Numbered from the stretch's first letter, positions 31,201 through 44,104 are shown. The stretch is 64,000 nucleotides of DNA from Romanomermis culicivorax (GCA_963922205.1 CAWUHX010000156.1:62001-126000), one strand, 5' to 3'. Translations and numbers: made by a program. The notes: generated by a model from the sequence alone, not told the origin.

Positions 31201-34200
31201 AGGAAAGAGAAAATAGAATTTTATGGGTGGTAGTATAGAAATAATAAGTGGAAATAGATGAGAAAAGAAAGGAGTAAAAAAAGAAATTCAAACAATGAAG
31301 AAAAAATCTAATACAAAGAACAGTTGTAAAAGTGAAAAGTGATTTGATAAAAAAAATGAAAAAACAAGATCAGCATGAAAACAAACAGAAAAGGGAAAAA
31401 TTGAAGTAAATCACACGAAAAATGACAGGAAATGATAAAAAGAAAAACTGAAACGAACGTAAAAATACAATCTAGAAATCCAGAAAAAAGAACACAAGAA
31501 AAAATCTAGAGTAATACTAGCACAGAAATTGATGGAAAGCAGACTAAAAAAAGTGGAAAAAAGAAAGAACAAAATCTGTGAATACCACACGGAGAAGTCG
31601 AAAAGAGAATAAATGTCGGAAAAGAAAAATGAGGTAGGAAACAGAAACGAAAAAAATATTAAAGAATAACAAGAAATGCGAAGACGGACAAAAATAAAAA
31701 TAAAACAAAATGGGTAGACAGAAATCGTAAAAAAGCTATGGAGTAGAAATCATAAGAAAAGAAATGGTGACTAAGGAAATTAGCATAAAAAAGAAAAAAA
31801 GTGAAGCTCAACAAAAAGTCGAAAAGACTCACAATTTGATTGTTGCTCGCCGCCCGAAAAAACGCTACGATCCGGCGAAAAATCATCCGATGACGCTAAC
31901 GGCGACGGTTGCGTTAAATTGTATCCGTTTTGCGAATGTTGCTGCTGCGGCGGCGGCACGATAACGCTCGGAAATCGTTGATGGTCGTCCGTACCGCCGT
32001 AAGACGCAAACAAATTGTCGGCGCTCGATTTTTCAGCGGTAAAAATCCCGTTGACGTTTTTTGTCAGCGTCGGCGGCGTCGCTACGTCCATGGATGACGA
32101 ATCCAACCGACCCGCACGGCTTTTCATCGTCGACGACGACGACGCCGCCGCAGCTACGGGCGTCGACGAAACTTGCGGCGTCATGGCGTTGAAAAAAGCC
32201 GCCGTCGGTGGTCGTAACGTCGACGCTAGGCCGTTAGTCACCGGCGTATAAACGGAATGAGCGTTCCTGATGGATTTTTTTTGAAATTGCTAAATCGGAA
32301 ATCGGAATGGAAAAATGACTCACCCGTTATTTACTGTAGCCAAAACATTCATCACGTGACTGGTGTCAAAGGGATCGGCGACGGTGCGAGGCGGCGACGC
32401 GAGATATACAACGTCGCTAGCGACGGTCGTTGACGCCGGCGCCCGATTTTCGTTGGGGAAATCGAAAACGGCGAATGGATCGCTGTCGTTGTTTTGTTGC
32501 GATGGGCCGAGGAGCGTCGAACGAGCAGCCACCGTCGAAGCGTGATGCGTCGCCGCGCCGCTACTCGATCGGCGCGAGTGACCGTTGGAAGACGGAGGAG
32601 GAGGAACGAAAGTCTACATAAAAATTTGGATAAAATTTTAAGCAATATCGAAAACTGAAGAAAAACGACGTAAAACTGTGTATTGAAAATACATAAAAAA
32701 GAACTTGGAACAGAAATAAAGAAATACAGAAGCAGAAAACACGTGCAGAAGAAGAAAAACGAAACAAACAAAAATGAACATGATAATAAATTCCGGAGAA
32801 TCGCAATAAAACGAAGAAAAATAAATGAAAAAGAGACTAATTAACAAAGCGATAAACAGGCAAAACACAATCAAATGTCTGAGAAGTAAAATTAGAGCCA
32901 ATAAATGACTCATACATGTAACAGGGCCCCGAGGTCTAAGGAGAGGTCGGGCGATATTTTTGGGCCGGGGGTCACAGATTCCTCAACTTTAGGGGAGGGT
33001 CTGTGAAGGAAAAAATCGATTTTTTAAACCAGAAAACTCCGAAGTACGGTTCAAAAAATATTAATTTTTGTCTAAAAAACCATAAAAAATGTATTCATGG
33101 CGCGAAGCGCCAAGAAAATTGACGTTTTTGACCATTTTATACTGAAAAATTGACATTTTCCAGTATTTTTCCGACCAAAAGTATGGGGGTCCCTATGATT
33201 ACCATATGGCAAGCCGTAGGATTGGAAAATCTTGAGAGTCGCGCAATGGCTGACCATATCGCCGACGATTCCTGGGGAGATCAGCACTTCCCCCAATTAC
33301 AAATGACATCGACAAACGAAGAGAAAAGTTTCAATAAATAGAAAACACTGATGAAAAGCGCTAGATTAAGAAAATGGAAAATACATCGATAAATAAAAGA
33401 AAATAAACACAAAAAAGACTAAAATCAAACGAGACAAACAAAGAAAAAAGTATAAAAAATTTGGAAAAAATGAAAGATAATAATAATTAACTGAAAAATG
33501 ACATCGTCAGGAAGAAATAATCTCGAAAACCAGATTAAAAAGGGGTCAAGAAAATGATGAAAATTACGAAAAAGAAGATTGAGACCTGAGAAAAACAAGT
33601 AGTAGAAGGAACAAGATGTAGAAGAATAAAAAATAAAAAAATGGAAAAAGTAATCATGGAAACCCGATAAGCTAAAGAAACCAAGACAAAAGAATAAAGA
33701 AAAGAAAATGAAAAAATAAAAAAGCCAAACGATAAATACCAGAAAACCAATAATTTTCAGAATAATCAAAATAAATATCGTTTTCGGGGTTTCAAATCGG
33801 TATTTTCACGGTAAAGGACGAAAACAGACAGATAGTGAGCTTTTCCCCATTTTTTCTCTTTTTTCTTTGATCTAGTGTCCAAGAATTTTTCACCAAAACA
33901 CGATGGAGAATTAAATCTAAATGGGTAGTCGACAAGAAACAATAAAATAAAGATGCCAATAGAGGAGAAACGCAAGCAAGAACCGGAAAAATAAACAAAA
34001 GTAGTAAATTAATAACATAGCGAAGAGAGAAATTTTTAAAGGACGAAATCTAGAAATTAAAACAAATAGGAAACCACAAAACATACTTCTTTCGCCACGC
34101 TATTTCCCACCGAACTCGTAAAACTGTTCATCGACGATGTGAACATGTTATCGGCGAACGGATCGTTGTTTAATTCCGTCAACGCCGAACTACTCAAACT

Positions 34201-37200
34201 TGCCGTCGCCCAAGTTGACGACGTCGTATCCGACGACGAAAATTGATTGTTAGTTCTGTTAACGGCTGCCGCGGTATTATTCCCGTCGTCCGGCATGATA
34301 ACCCAATTTTTCATATTTTGCATACCCTAGGAGAAATGAAACGCTACGAGAAGGAAGCGAAAATATGTTCCGATGATCCAAATTGAAAAAAAACCAACCT
34401 GTTCCAAATTTTCTAACTCCGTTTCTAAATCTAGTAAATTCGCGACGGGACTTTGATTATCGTTCGATGGAGTTTTATGATCTTGATCATCACCGATCGA
34501 TTTATTTTTGATCATTTCTTGACCATTCTGGACAATAAAAATTAAACGTGAAAAATATCGACAATGTTCATTTACATTGATTGAATGTTATTCAAGAATA
34601 TTCGAGAAACTGATCTACTTTTTGATGAGATTGTTTCGCTTGCTCGACTTGCTTCTTCTTCATTTCGTATACAATTTGAAACATATCGCGAATAGAAAAA
34701 ACAATGGAATCAGCCTAAAAAATATAAAAATGAAGCTTTCAACATAAATTGACCAAAACACCAAGAAAAAATTTACCGTTTTTTCTGTTTTTACGGCGTA
34801 AAAATGATGTTCGTGATCCGAAACGCCGTAAATAAAGCCGAACGCCCGATTATCCGTCGTATCTTTGGCAATAAAAGAAACTTTACTAACGGGGAAAGAA
34901 TGTAAAACCATCTAAAACAAAAAAAAACCTAGAAAAATATAACGAATCAAACAAAAAAACTTACGCCGGATACGCCGTCCTTAATTTTGAGTCCTTCCAG
35001 AGATATGTTGAGAACAATACGCTGCTTGTGCTCGCCTTTTCTTTTTACGATAGCCTGTAAGAAAAAAAGGTTAACAAAAAGAGGAAACAAGAAAAAAATC
35101 ACGTGACGAAATCTAATCTATTTCAGGAAATTTTTCGCATACTAATTAAGCAAGAGAAAAAAATTTTATCGCTAAAATTAGTATTCGTAAATTATAAAAT
35201 ACAAAATTAGTATTCTATGAATTAGTCCACTATTAAACATCATTTTTGTCGCAAAAATAGAAAAAGCTAGTTTTCAAGGGAAAAGACATATTTTTCGACT
35301 ATAAATAAACCGGCAACGAAACAGTATCTTGTTATAATAGAAAAAAAATTGCATGAAATACAGTAAACTTCTCTTCTCTGCTATTGTGTCGTCAATACAA
35401 AAAGCCGTTTATTTTTTTTAGATCGACAAAATATGATTTCGGAAAATGTTGGTTTTTCGTCGACCTTGACACGAAAGAAAAAATTTAACTCAGCTGATTT
35501 ATACTATTTTCAAATCAACCTTTTGCAACAGTTACAACATGATTTGATCGATGAAAATTTTGCGTAAATTATATGCAAATCTTTTACGGTCTAGAAAAAC
35601 CGCTGAATTCGACAGGGTTGAATTTTCGTTTTTTACTTTTCATTCATTTGCCATCCGATGAAAGATGATCCAAATTTGCTAGACAAGGTTATTTTCAACC
35701 ATATACTGCTATACTATCCGACCCCCAAAAAAAAGAAAACAATCGGGCAAAATCTATCTTGGGATGGAAAAAAGAAACTATATGTATAGAAGTACGTCTA
35801 GTTTCCATGAATTTATTATTGATATGACCTTATCGGTGTTTTTTGGAATGGCAATTTTCGTGGTGATTATTAATGAGTTTTAACTGCAGTATTGACAAGT
35901 TTATAGGTTTAGGAAAAATCGCGGAAAAACAAGGGAAAGTGAAAAAACTGGAATTCAAAAGTTAAGAGCAAAAAATTACAAATCGATTCCAAAAAGCAAA
36001 TAATGTAGAAGAAAACAAAATCGAAATGTAATTACAAGTCATGCATCTTTTTCTCGAAATGGTTCTAAATAGGAAAAATATGCAAATATACAATTTAACA
36101 ATTTTATGATTTTTTGTTAAATCATATGTCACGTAAATTCGAGATACTTCACTAAGAATTTGCTAATTCTTCAAGTAAAAATCTTATTGTAAAGACCTTG
36201 TGTAAACGACTTTGAAAGCGGTGCTTGTTTTTTCGTCATTTTCAAATTACAAGCATCTGATAAAAAAAACTGGCAGGATAATGACGAAGGTATTATTCAT
36301 ATAGGTCAAAATTCAAAAAATTTTCATACCTTGCACGTCTGTATGGCGTCTTGACACATTTGATCGCCTCGCGGTTGATTAACTTCTTGAAAACCAATCA
36401 ATTTACATTTGAAATCCACGCCATCGCCAGCGAATCGGAATGGATCGTCTGAAAAATGACCTTAATATTAAGCGCAACAAAACTTATTTTAAATTTAAAT
36501 AGATCCCTGCTTTTTGAGTGAGTTCGACCTTCATTTTTCACTCTTTTTAATTAACCTATCTCTTCCATTCATCCACTGGAATAATTAAAAAAACTTTGGA
36601 TTTTCAATTTCATTCAATATTCTTTTTCTATCTGTTCAAGGCGTAACTCTGATTCCAAAACCAAGTCTCTATAGTTTAAAAAATTATATTTACATTTTAA
36701 GAACTTTGAAGTGTCAATATATTCTCAAAGTAATGAAGAAATGAAAATGGATAGATTTTCAGGTGTTAAACAATGAAGTCACCTTGATAACTTTTCAACC
36801 ATACATGTAATTGGGGGAGTGCTATAGGAACCCCCCCTACCGCTCGGCGGCTAGCTATTGGGCGACTCCCCTCCCCCAGGATTTTCCAATCCAATGGCTA
36901 GCCAAATGGTAGTCATAGGGACCCCTATACTCTTGGTTCGAAAAAAATACTGAAAAATGCCAATTCTTGAACAAAAATAATCAAAAATGTCAATTTTCTT
37001 GCGCGATAAATACATTTTTTACGGTTTCTTAAAGACAATAGTTCTATTTTTGAACCGTTTTTCGGACATTCTTGGTGAAAAACCCGATTTTTTTTCCTTC
37101 AGAGACCAGTCCCTCTAGAATTTTGGCTATCAGTGACCCCCGGCTTCAAAAAATTCGCGCGAACCCCCCTTACAGGCCTCGGGGCCTCGTTACATGTAAG

Positions 37201-37940
37201 TTTGAAACTGAATTTACACAAAAAATTTCCACTATGTTATACAGAATTTGCAAAATTAATTGTTTTTATTCTAGGATGTCTTTTTACTAGTAGATTTCCA
37301 TGCACTAAACAGAAATTCGAATTATTCATGAAGTTATCAAAGTCAAAATTATAATTGTGATGATGCAATTATTGTATTTTTCATAAATTTTGATCAAAAA
37401 AATCACGAATTTCAAAGAAATTAATTTATCAACCAATTTCTTCTGCTCCGTTTTTTGCTGCCTTTTATTACCTTTATTCTTGCCGTTCAACGTCGATTTT
37501 TTCTTAAAGCTCGTTTTAGCGTCGCCGTTCATTATTGTCGCGTCGCCATTTTTCAACGTCGCCGAATTGTTCAAAGACGACGACGAACTTTTCTGTTTTT
37601 TAGCGAACGGTTTCGGTAACGATTTTTTGCCGTTTTTAATCGACGTCGTCTTAAAGTCGTCGTTATTGACGCCGCCGTCGTCGTCGAAATCGGCCGTCAT
37701 CGTATCGAAACTTTTGCTCATTTTGTTATTTCTTTTTTGTTGTTGTTGCTCTTTTTTCATTTTAGACGGCGATGATGAGAAAAGTTTATATTCCGACGAA
37801 GCCAAAACGGATTTTTTCGTCGAATCGTCGTTTTCGTCTTGGAAAGACGAATAGGAACCGGATAAATCGAACGAACTGCCGCCGCCGTTGTGGACAACGG
37901 CCGGAGAAACGTCTTCTTTTAGCTTTTCGAGACCGGGCAT
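28258..37940 (-). CDS. Dab: Disabled (Dab)-type PTB-domain endocytic adaptor
   Basis: Eleven exons in consistent phase on the minus strand: 37940-37472, 36448-36330, 35054-34965, 34911-34777, 34714-34619, 34527-34399, 34326-34087, 32613-32324, 32266-31833, 30635-30149, 28507-28258; about 912 residues. A low-complexity Ser/Lys/Asp leader precedes the PTB domain ([80 protein letters not shown]), matching Dab1/Dab2/Drosophila Dab. After it come a clathrin-box-like LLDLE, five DPF motifs (NNDPF, SDPF, ADPF, VDPF, TDPF), one NPF, and a Pro-rich tail ending FNDDFFVRN. The PTB binds NPxY tails of LDL-receptor-family proteins and phosphoinositides; the DPF/NPF and LLDLE motifs recruit AP-2, EH-domain proteins and clathrin. 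The last exon is inferred from phase, its Pro-rich/DPF content and good splice sites. Exon 1 follows an acceptor at 37954, so an upstream or spliced leader is likely. Confidence 0.93.
29275..29417. repeat. Partial family Y copy (Dab intron 10)
   Basis: It retains the right half of the family: GAGCTCATAAATTTTCAGTC, AATAATACTTGCTTTCAACG and AAGAAAAACGGACTCTA. Confidence 0.6.
29582..29893 (+). repeat. Dispersed repeat family Z, copy 2 (Dab intron 10)
   Basis: Begins CCATGTTCTTGGGGTC and ends GCTATACATGTATG. Interior blocks CCCATGTAAAATTTTTGAAA and GAAGCATTCTCATCAATTT match 5355-5666. Confidence 0.7.
30680..31800 (+). repeat. 1.1-kb strand-biased purine (A-rich) tract in Dab intron 9
   Basis: The plus strand is almost entirely A and G with scattered C, in words such as AAAGAAAAAAAGACAAAA and GGAAAAAGCCACAAAAAACG. 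On the transcribed minus strand it is T/C-rich. Several hydrophobic reading frames result and are artefacts of this composition. The texture resembles the arms of foldback element 2. Confidence 0.75.
32640..32905 (+). repeat. Purine-rich tract in Dab intron 7
   Basis: Same A/G-biased texture as 30680-31800 (AAAGAACTTGGAACAGAAAT and similar), directly before repeat X copy 2. Confidence 0.6.
32911..33306 (+). repeat. 400-bp repeat family X, copy 2 (Dab intron 7)
   Basis: CATACATGTAACAGGGCCCC at the left and CCCCCAATTAC at the right. Interior blocks GGCCGGGGGTCACAG, ATTGACGTTTTTGACCATTT and CCGTAGGATTGGAAAATC match copy 1. Confidence 0.9.
33330..33780 (+). repeat. Purine-rich tract in Dab intron 7, right of repeat X
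   Basis: A/G-biased low-complexity sequence continuing the texture left of the X copy. The X element appears to have inserted into a longer purine tract. Confidence 0.6.
36045..36275. repeat. Degenerate family Y copy (Dab intron 2)
   Basis: Blocks AATGGTTCTAAAT, CATATGTCACGTAAATTC, CAAGTAAAAATCTTATTGTA, GTGTAAACGACTTT and ACTGGCAGGAT follow the family order. Ends are eroded. Confidence 0.55.
36800..37200 (-). repeat. 400-bp repeat family X, copy 3 (Dab intron 1)
   Basis: Reverse orientation of copy 1: begins ATACATGTAATTGGGGGAGT and ends CGTTACATGTAAG. CCAATGGCTAGCCAAATGG and AAAAATGTCAATTTTCTTGC match. Confidence 0.9.
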
Positions 37941-40900
37941 ATTATTTTTGGAGCTAAAAACAGTAAAAATTTAGCGATCGGAAAAAAATGACAGCAATTA
38001 AATAATTCTGGAAATTAAAGCAAATTCGATAGAATTTACTGTAATATCAGTGATCAGGTCCAGTTCTAAATTTCGTGAATTGGAAAAATATTCTTAAATT
38101 TGAATTTATGGACAGAAATTCTAAGTATTTAAAATTTCAGACCATATGTTTGTAGGCCTCAAAGATTGTGAAAAAATCTAGCTAAACGGGTGTAAATTCT
38201 GGATTAGCGAAGATATACTAGCCCAGTCAATAAGGTATATAGGTACTAGAATTGTTGCACTGAAAGTTTTTCTACGGCTCCCTATTTACACTAAAATGTG
38301 CATGAGAATGGTCCATTACAGCCAATTCATTGGGTGTCATCTCAGCAAACGGAAAATGGTTACCTATGTCTATGTGGAATTCAAGTTTACATTTGAGTTT
38401 ACAAATTTGAGTTACTCGAAAACACGTTTGCAAGCACCTGATAAGTTTCACAATAACGCAGTTCAATCAAATGCAATATTTTAAATGCCGCTTCATATTT
38501 TCTAGTTTAATTTTCAGTTTAGAAACATTTCATAAAAACAGACTATAGGAACACATCTGGAGTGGTGAGATATATTTCTATGGTTCAGTTTGCAATTCCA
38601 ACGTGATGGCCAAATCGGACGATTGATAAAAAATGTAATCCAAATTTATGTAAATTTATCTACGCATGGAAAACGATCGGTGCGATATTACTCAGATGGT
38701 TATCGCATGAACTATATAACATGCTTTCCACGAAATAAAGGTCGAAAAGTACAAGTATTTAAGATAAGGAGACGAGTAAAAAATAAATGACGCAAGTGAA
38801 TACCGGAAATTTCGAAAAATATGAACGCACTTATTTAAATTCTAAACATGACGTCAGCAATAACAAGAGAAAACTTTGTACTGTCGATAAGGAAACAATT
38901 CCAGCACACAATAATGCACAAAATAGACTAAAGGATACAAATTTTCACTGCAAAACCACTGTTTGTCAAACACGCGTCAATGATTCATGCAAATTAATTT
39001 TACCAACTACTAACTACTACTGCTGCACAAAGAGAAAGAACAAGAAAAAATGGCGTCAAAGACCTTTGGGCCCAAAATGCGCGGACACGTCACAGTCTCT
39101 ACATACTGTCATTGCCTGCGTTTCATGAACGGCGCCGCCGCCTTGTTTTGACAAACAGAAATTTGAAAATTATTGCCCAGATTTCGAAATTAGGCGTACA
39201 TACCAACCCACCTACAAATTATGCAACTAACAAGGTCAGATAAGCATAAATATGCAAATTAGGCGTATAAATAAAAATCTAGGTCACCATGAATTGTAGC
39301 ACATCAGATCATTTTAACCGAACTAGAAAGTATGAACTTCCAGAACTATCTTGAACTGCAAAATTTTTTGACTACTTATATGAAAAAACCCTGTCTTGAG
39401 TGACCAGTAACTTTTTTAACCATAGTACAGCAAACTTGATAATTTCAATGAATTCTGTTCAAGAAACACCGCATACGTGCATGATCAGTCAGTCACTGGG
39501 TTTTTTCGGGGTAGTATGGTTTTTGTCTGTCAGAGAAAACCTAAGCAGAGGAACTTGAAAAAAATTTCTTATGAAAAATTAGTAAAATCACCTGGTCTAT
39601 CGAGATTTTGATCATTGCATTTACACCGTCTAAAGTGAGACTTGTGAAATTTGTCACATTACACGTCTCCTTATGCAGTTTACAGTAATCCATTTGGATC
39701 AAGTCAATTAATGGGCATCTCAAAATAACAAAAATTTCTGGACAATAATTGCGTTTTTGGCGTGGTTTCAAAATTATCTTAGAAATTAGGATAGAAATGT
39801 TTATAATCGAAATTCTTCAGTCATGCGGATAGAAAGAAGAAGCAATGAACTAATTTTTCAATCATTACATTTGTCTGATAGTTTCAATGTAACTAATTTT
39901 TGGTGACATTGAGCCATGTTACTATTTATTGTAGGAAATTTTTTCCCGATGTTTAGTCAAAAAAATTTCAGTAAAAAGTAATGTCAATTTTGAAAAGTAA
40001 TGCTTCCTGAGACGCTGTGTTTCACTAGCTGTGAAAATGGTAAAACTTGATGATTCAAAAAATATTTTGAAGATCCGCTCCCTAATATGATCATCCGTTT
40101 ATGACCAATTGCAATCACCTTATTGAAAATTTAGACGAGATAATGATATTGCTATATTTCGAGCGTAACGAAAAAAAGTGGTATCAGAAAAATCTTGAAG
40201 ATACCATAACATGATCGAATACTGCGCGACTTTGAACAAAAAACGTGAAAACTAGGAGGTTCTAGATTAACATGCTTTGTCTGTCCCAAATACGTACGAA
40301 ATGATTATGGATTTAAAAAATGGATCCCAGTAGGATTCTACAAATTTGGCTAAACGTCAACAAAAAATTAGAATCATTCTTTTTCCAAGCAACGAAAAAG
40401 TTAAGGAAGAAAAGCTCCTATAGCTTACAAGTCTGGAAGACAAGAACGTGATTCTCGTATTATTAAGGTAAATAAAACATTTCAAAGTGTGCTTTCCGAA
40501 TACTAGAAGCAGAAGCAATATAAAATTCTTCTCTTCTAAACAAATATGTCTAGTTTTTATGCGCTGCTAGCAATAGGTACTTGTCACTGTGTGTGCACAT
40601 CGAGTGTAGAATGGAGTTCTTTTGTTGGAGTATGTTTCAAAATCTGCATACAAAAAACAGCTCATTTACGAGTAAAGTTGTTCAATTTCGCTCGAAAAAA
40701 TTGAAAATGTATCATGTGCGTCAAATCCTGGAACTGGGACACCACCGCACACAACCTTACCTTCTCCATGCAACTTCACAACAAGTAAAAAATTATAGAA
40801 GGACACGTCTGGCCTGTCTGTACACAAACTTATTCTGCCCGACTGGAAGTTAAACTTAACCGAACATCATCAACAACATCATCATCTATTTTTCTGCATT

Positions 40901-42501
40901 GTGGGCAGGGCATTCGATGAAGTGATTTTTATTATGAAAAACCAGTTCTCTGCCAACATGTATAATGCGGACTTGTATCACCAGACCAGACCTACATGAA
41001 TGTGAAAAGCAGCCTTAATCAGGGATTGCAAAAAAATCTATCAAGGAACAACCACTCGACTAATTAGAGCATCAAAAGATGAAGGGAACCGGCTGACCGA
41101 CCAAGGTACTATTCACGGAGCCAACCAATTAGAGAACCAATGAACTAATCAACGAATTTTGGCTGTCAAGTACAATGTGAACTAATGAAGTTCGTCCAGC
41201 TATAAATGATTCCATAGCCTTTAGTCTGTTTTCACATTTTTCCTTTTATAGTCCTTTCTGCCGAGTTTAAATTTCATTTATCGATAACAAGCATACGAGC
41301 TTTTTCAACTTTAGTGCTAGAGCTAGAAAGTATCTAAGGCCAAGCAAGGTCAAACTTGACTATGAAGAAATTCAGGAGCAACTATCATGATACTTGATGA
41401 ACGCATATGTCAAACATGATCACATACCCCATAAATTAAGATGTTTGGATTTTAATTAATTAATTATAAAACATTGCTCCGTAATTCATCTAGGAACAAA
41501 AAACCTACTATTCGACTATAACATAAATTATAATAAAAGAACGGTTACGAACGAGACGTAGTCCAAAAACAGCACTTTTAGAGTAAAACAGGAGGGCAAA
41601 TATCTACTAGGTAAGAATATTACAATCTCAAAATTTGAGGTGACAAAGGAATTTATTGATAATCACTCTTCTACTAACGAGAAAAACAAGTAAAAATCAA
41701 TCAGAATTTCAGGTGCACTAAAACGAAAGTCTAAAAATAGAACTCACAACAGTTCATTGTTCAAAAATATTCTATGAAAAGAGGAAATGCAACGACTACT
41801 TTCGAATAGACCAGCAATGTGAAGCATTTTAGATCCGAAAGCCACTCAGTGCTTAACGTGTAAGTACTCAAAGTCAAAAAACGACACAAACTCGAAGTTA
41901 CTGTGGAATTTCTATTGGGTTCGGCGGATTATCCAAAAATTTTACGTTTACAAAACACCATTCTAAACCACGAATACGGCACAACAGTGGGAGCTCGGAA
42001 TACGACCATGGCCATCAACACAGATCTTCGCATGACCTACATCTCCGTTTTGTGATTGATGAAATCACATGCAATAACAATGGTCGTGTATAAGTAGAAA
42101 TGGAGAATGTGACTCTTCAATACATACAAATGATGTGACGTAGGTGGTAGAAAATTCGTGAATTTGGTGGGCGGTCAGTCATATGTACAAAAGTTATTAG
42201 TGTGCTACAACGTCGAAACGTCTGCCATTTCACAACATAGAGAACGACCAAAACTGCTAGTCTCGTAGAAAATCTCATGACACGAATTTTCCACAATGAC
42301 CATAGCACAACGCACAATAATATTGTGTAGATTTTTATTGTATATACAAAAGTTGTACAATGATGCTGATGATGGCGTTTATGCAGAAAATAGGGATGGC
42401 GAAGATATAGGCTAAAATTTTGAATACCATGTGCAAAGTATGCTTAGAAACCGCCAGCCAGTCAAAGGAGCTTTTTAGTACTCTGCGTTGATACCACTGC
42501 T
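37941..42501. other. Intergenic region upstream of Dab, no gene confirmed
   Basis: A splice-acceptor-like TTTTTAG (minus strand, 37954) directly precedes the Dab start. A family Y end fragment lies near 38500-38550 and a short CAT-rich microsatellite at 40862-40893. Two adjoining open frames on the plus strand (38590-39128, 66 and 113 codons) lack splice signals and any recognisable domain. Dab 5' exons or promoter could lie here unseen. Confidence 0.5.
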
Positions 42502-42601
42502 NNNNNNNNNNNNNNNNNNNNNNNNNNNNNNNNNNNNNNNNNNNNNNNNNNNNNNNNNNNNNNNNNNNNNNNNNNNNNNNNNNNNNNNNNNNNNNNNNNN
42601 N
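42502..42601. other. Assembly gap of 100 N
   Basis: Exactly 100 N, the usual placeholder for a gap of unknown length. Distances across it are therefore not reliable. Confidence 0.99.
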
Positions 42602-42762
42602 AAGCCTTTCCGATTTTTTGTGGAATCATTATCACGACGATAGTCTTATTCCGGCTGAGAGGAATCCCGCTTTCACTCTCCAAGACACGTGCACTCGGGG
42701 GGGGGGGGTTGGGGGAATTGACTTCCGGCAGATTTGACCACCCAGCAATGATTGAGAATTAA

Positions 42763-43170
42763 AATTTCAACAAGTGCTGTCTAGGTAAATAATTTTAAAT
42801 ATCTGAGTAATAAGGTTGAAGAATATGCTGCTTGGATGTTAGAAGACCTTTCTAAATGCCCATTTATACTTGTCTTTTCCGACGGAACGGAACGGATTGT
42901 CAACAGCTTTCAGCCTGAAAATCCATTCGCGGTCGGAAAGGATAACTGCAATTTTGCGAAAACGACTGACGGTAACCTCCAGCGGAACCAAACGGAACGA
43001 AAATTTCCCATTTCGTTCGGTTAAATTTCGTCGATTGCATTCCGTTCCGCCGAAAAAGGTAAGTATAAATGGGCCTCAAGACTTTTCTTTTCGTCATCAA
43101 GAACGAAAAAAAATTCTCTTTCACACCTGTCCTGGCTACCCCCAGCAGAATTCCTATGCTGTGTATGTAT
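42763..43170 (+). repeat. Dispersed repeat family W, copy 1, split by a MITE
   Basis: The outer parts (CAAGTGCTGTCTA, ATATGCTGCTTGGATGTTAG, and TCGTCATCAAGAACGAAAAA, CCCAGCAGAATTCCTATGCTG) match the reverse complement of 46214-46400 continuously. The stretch 42858-43074 interrupts the match. It ends in GTGTATGTATG. Confidence 0.8.
42858..43074. mobile_element. MITE, 217 bp, nested in repeat W
   Basis: Terminal inverted repeats of about 38 bp start GCCCATTTATACTTGTCTTT at the left and GCCCATTTATACTTACCTTT (reverse complement) at the right, each followed by a CGGMGGAACGGAA-like block. The uninterrupted copy of repeat W at 46214-46400 shows the empty site. It has no coding capacity. Target duplication is unclear: the flanks read TCTAAAT and CTCAAGA. 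Confidence 0.85.
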
Positions 43171-43862
43171 GCATCCACTGTAGTCAGTTTACCATAATTT
43201 ACTGCACAATTTTGCTTGAGAAATGAAATCAATGCAATAAGCTTGTCATAATCGTCTTCGATTTTTACGCTTGAATTTCACATTTTTCAAAAAGCTGATT
43301 ATTTTATTGAATCGCAGAATCAGTATGCCCAAAATTCAGTTCTAATCATACCCGTAAGAGGTCCGACCAGTCGGGTAAACGAAAAAAGTCATTTTAAAGG
43401 GGAGGGAGTTGCGAATTTTTAAATTTTTGAAGGAGCGAGTCTGCAAGTGCTTTGAAAATGCGTTTTTTCGACCAAAAAATGGGCAAAACACACCCGTGAT
43501 CCATGAATTTTAACTTCAAAAGTGATTAATGACCATAATTATTTCGGCACGATTTTTTCGACCAAAAATGAGTATTTTTCGTCGGCTGCATGGTAGATGT
43601 CGACAACCGAAAGTTTGAGAAGAGGGTCTTCGACAACTGCTTATACGATGGAATATTTTGCGAGGGACCCTTTCCATCCCCCCATGGTATAGTTTTAATC
43701 ATCTTGCGAATGAATAATAATCAAAACTGCTCATGAAAAAGTTTATTCATCACTGTGTGTAGTTCATGTGTACATATGAAATTAGAGCGGAGGAGCTAAC
43801 TCTCACTTCACGTCACGCAAGATTAGAGTCACTTATATGAAAATACATTCAAGAAAGTATTA
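43171..43862. other. Intergenic, no gene seen
   Basis: A stretch at 43370-43690 has the G-run and TTTTTTCGACCAAAAA texture of family X but does not align to it. Otherwise it is AT-rich spacer. Confidence 0.5.
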
Positions 43863-44104
43863 CTATAGTCTGTTTTTTATAAAATGCTTCTAAATGCAAA
43901 AATGACACAAATCAGTACAATCGTCAAAATGGTTTACATAGAGCTCTTACCACAAAATTTTACCCTCAAAAAATTGTTAAAGATGAGGTCAGTGTGCTTA
44001 CAAATTTCCAGTCCTATGCGATATATTCTTTATCAGAAAATCTGTAATACTACTTGCTTTCCATTTTCATTATTTAGAAGCATCTCAAGAAAAACAGACT
44101 ATAT
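43863..44104. repeat. 240-bp inverted-repeat element, family Y (best copy)
   Basis: CTATAGTCTGTTTTTTATAA at the left pairs with CTCAAGAAAAACAGACTATA at the right, with AAATGCTTCTAAAT extending the inverted repeat to about 30 bp. TA-rich flanks would suit a Tc1/mariner-type insertion. Confidence 0.9.

Noticed and set aside
38590-39128. Two adjoining open frames (66 and 113 codons) with an ATGA overlap upstream of Dab
   Set aside because: The overlap looks bacterial but the setting is an animal spacer. Composition is not coding-like, and no family or splice signal is seen.
43370-43690. Possible fifth copy of repeat family X
   Set aside because: G-run and poly-T texture are similar but no extended alignment and no CATACATG end.
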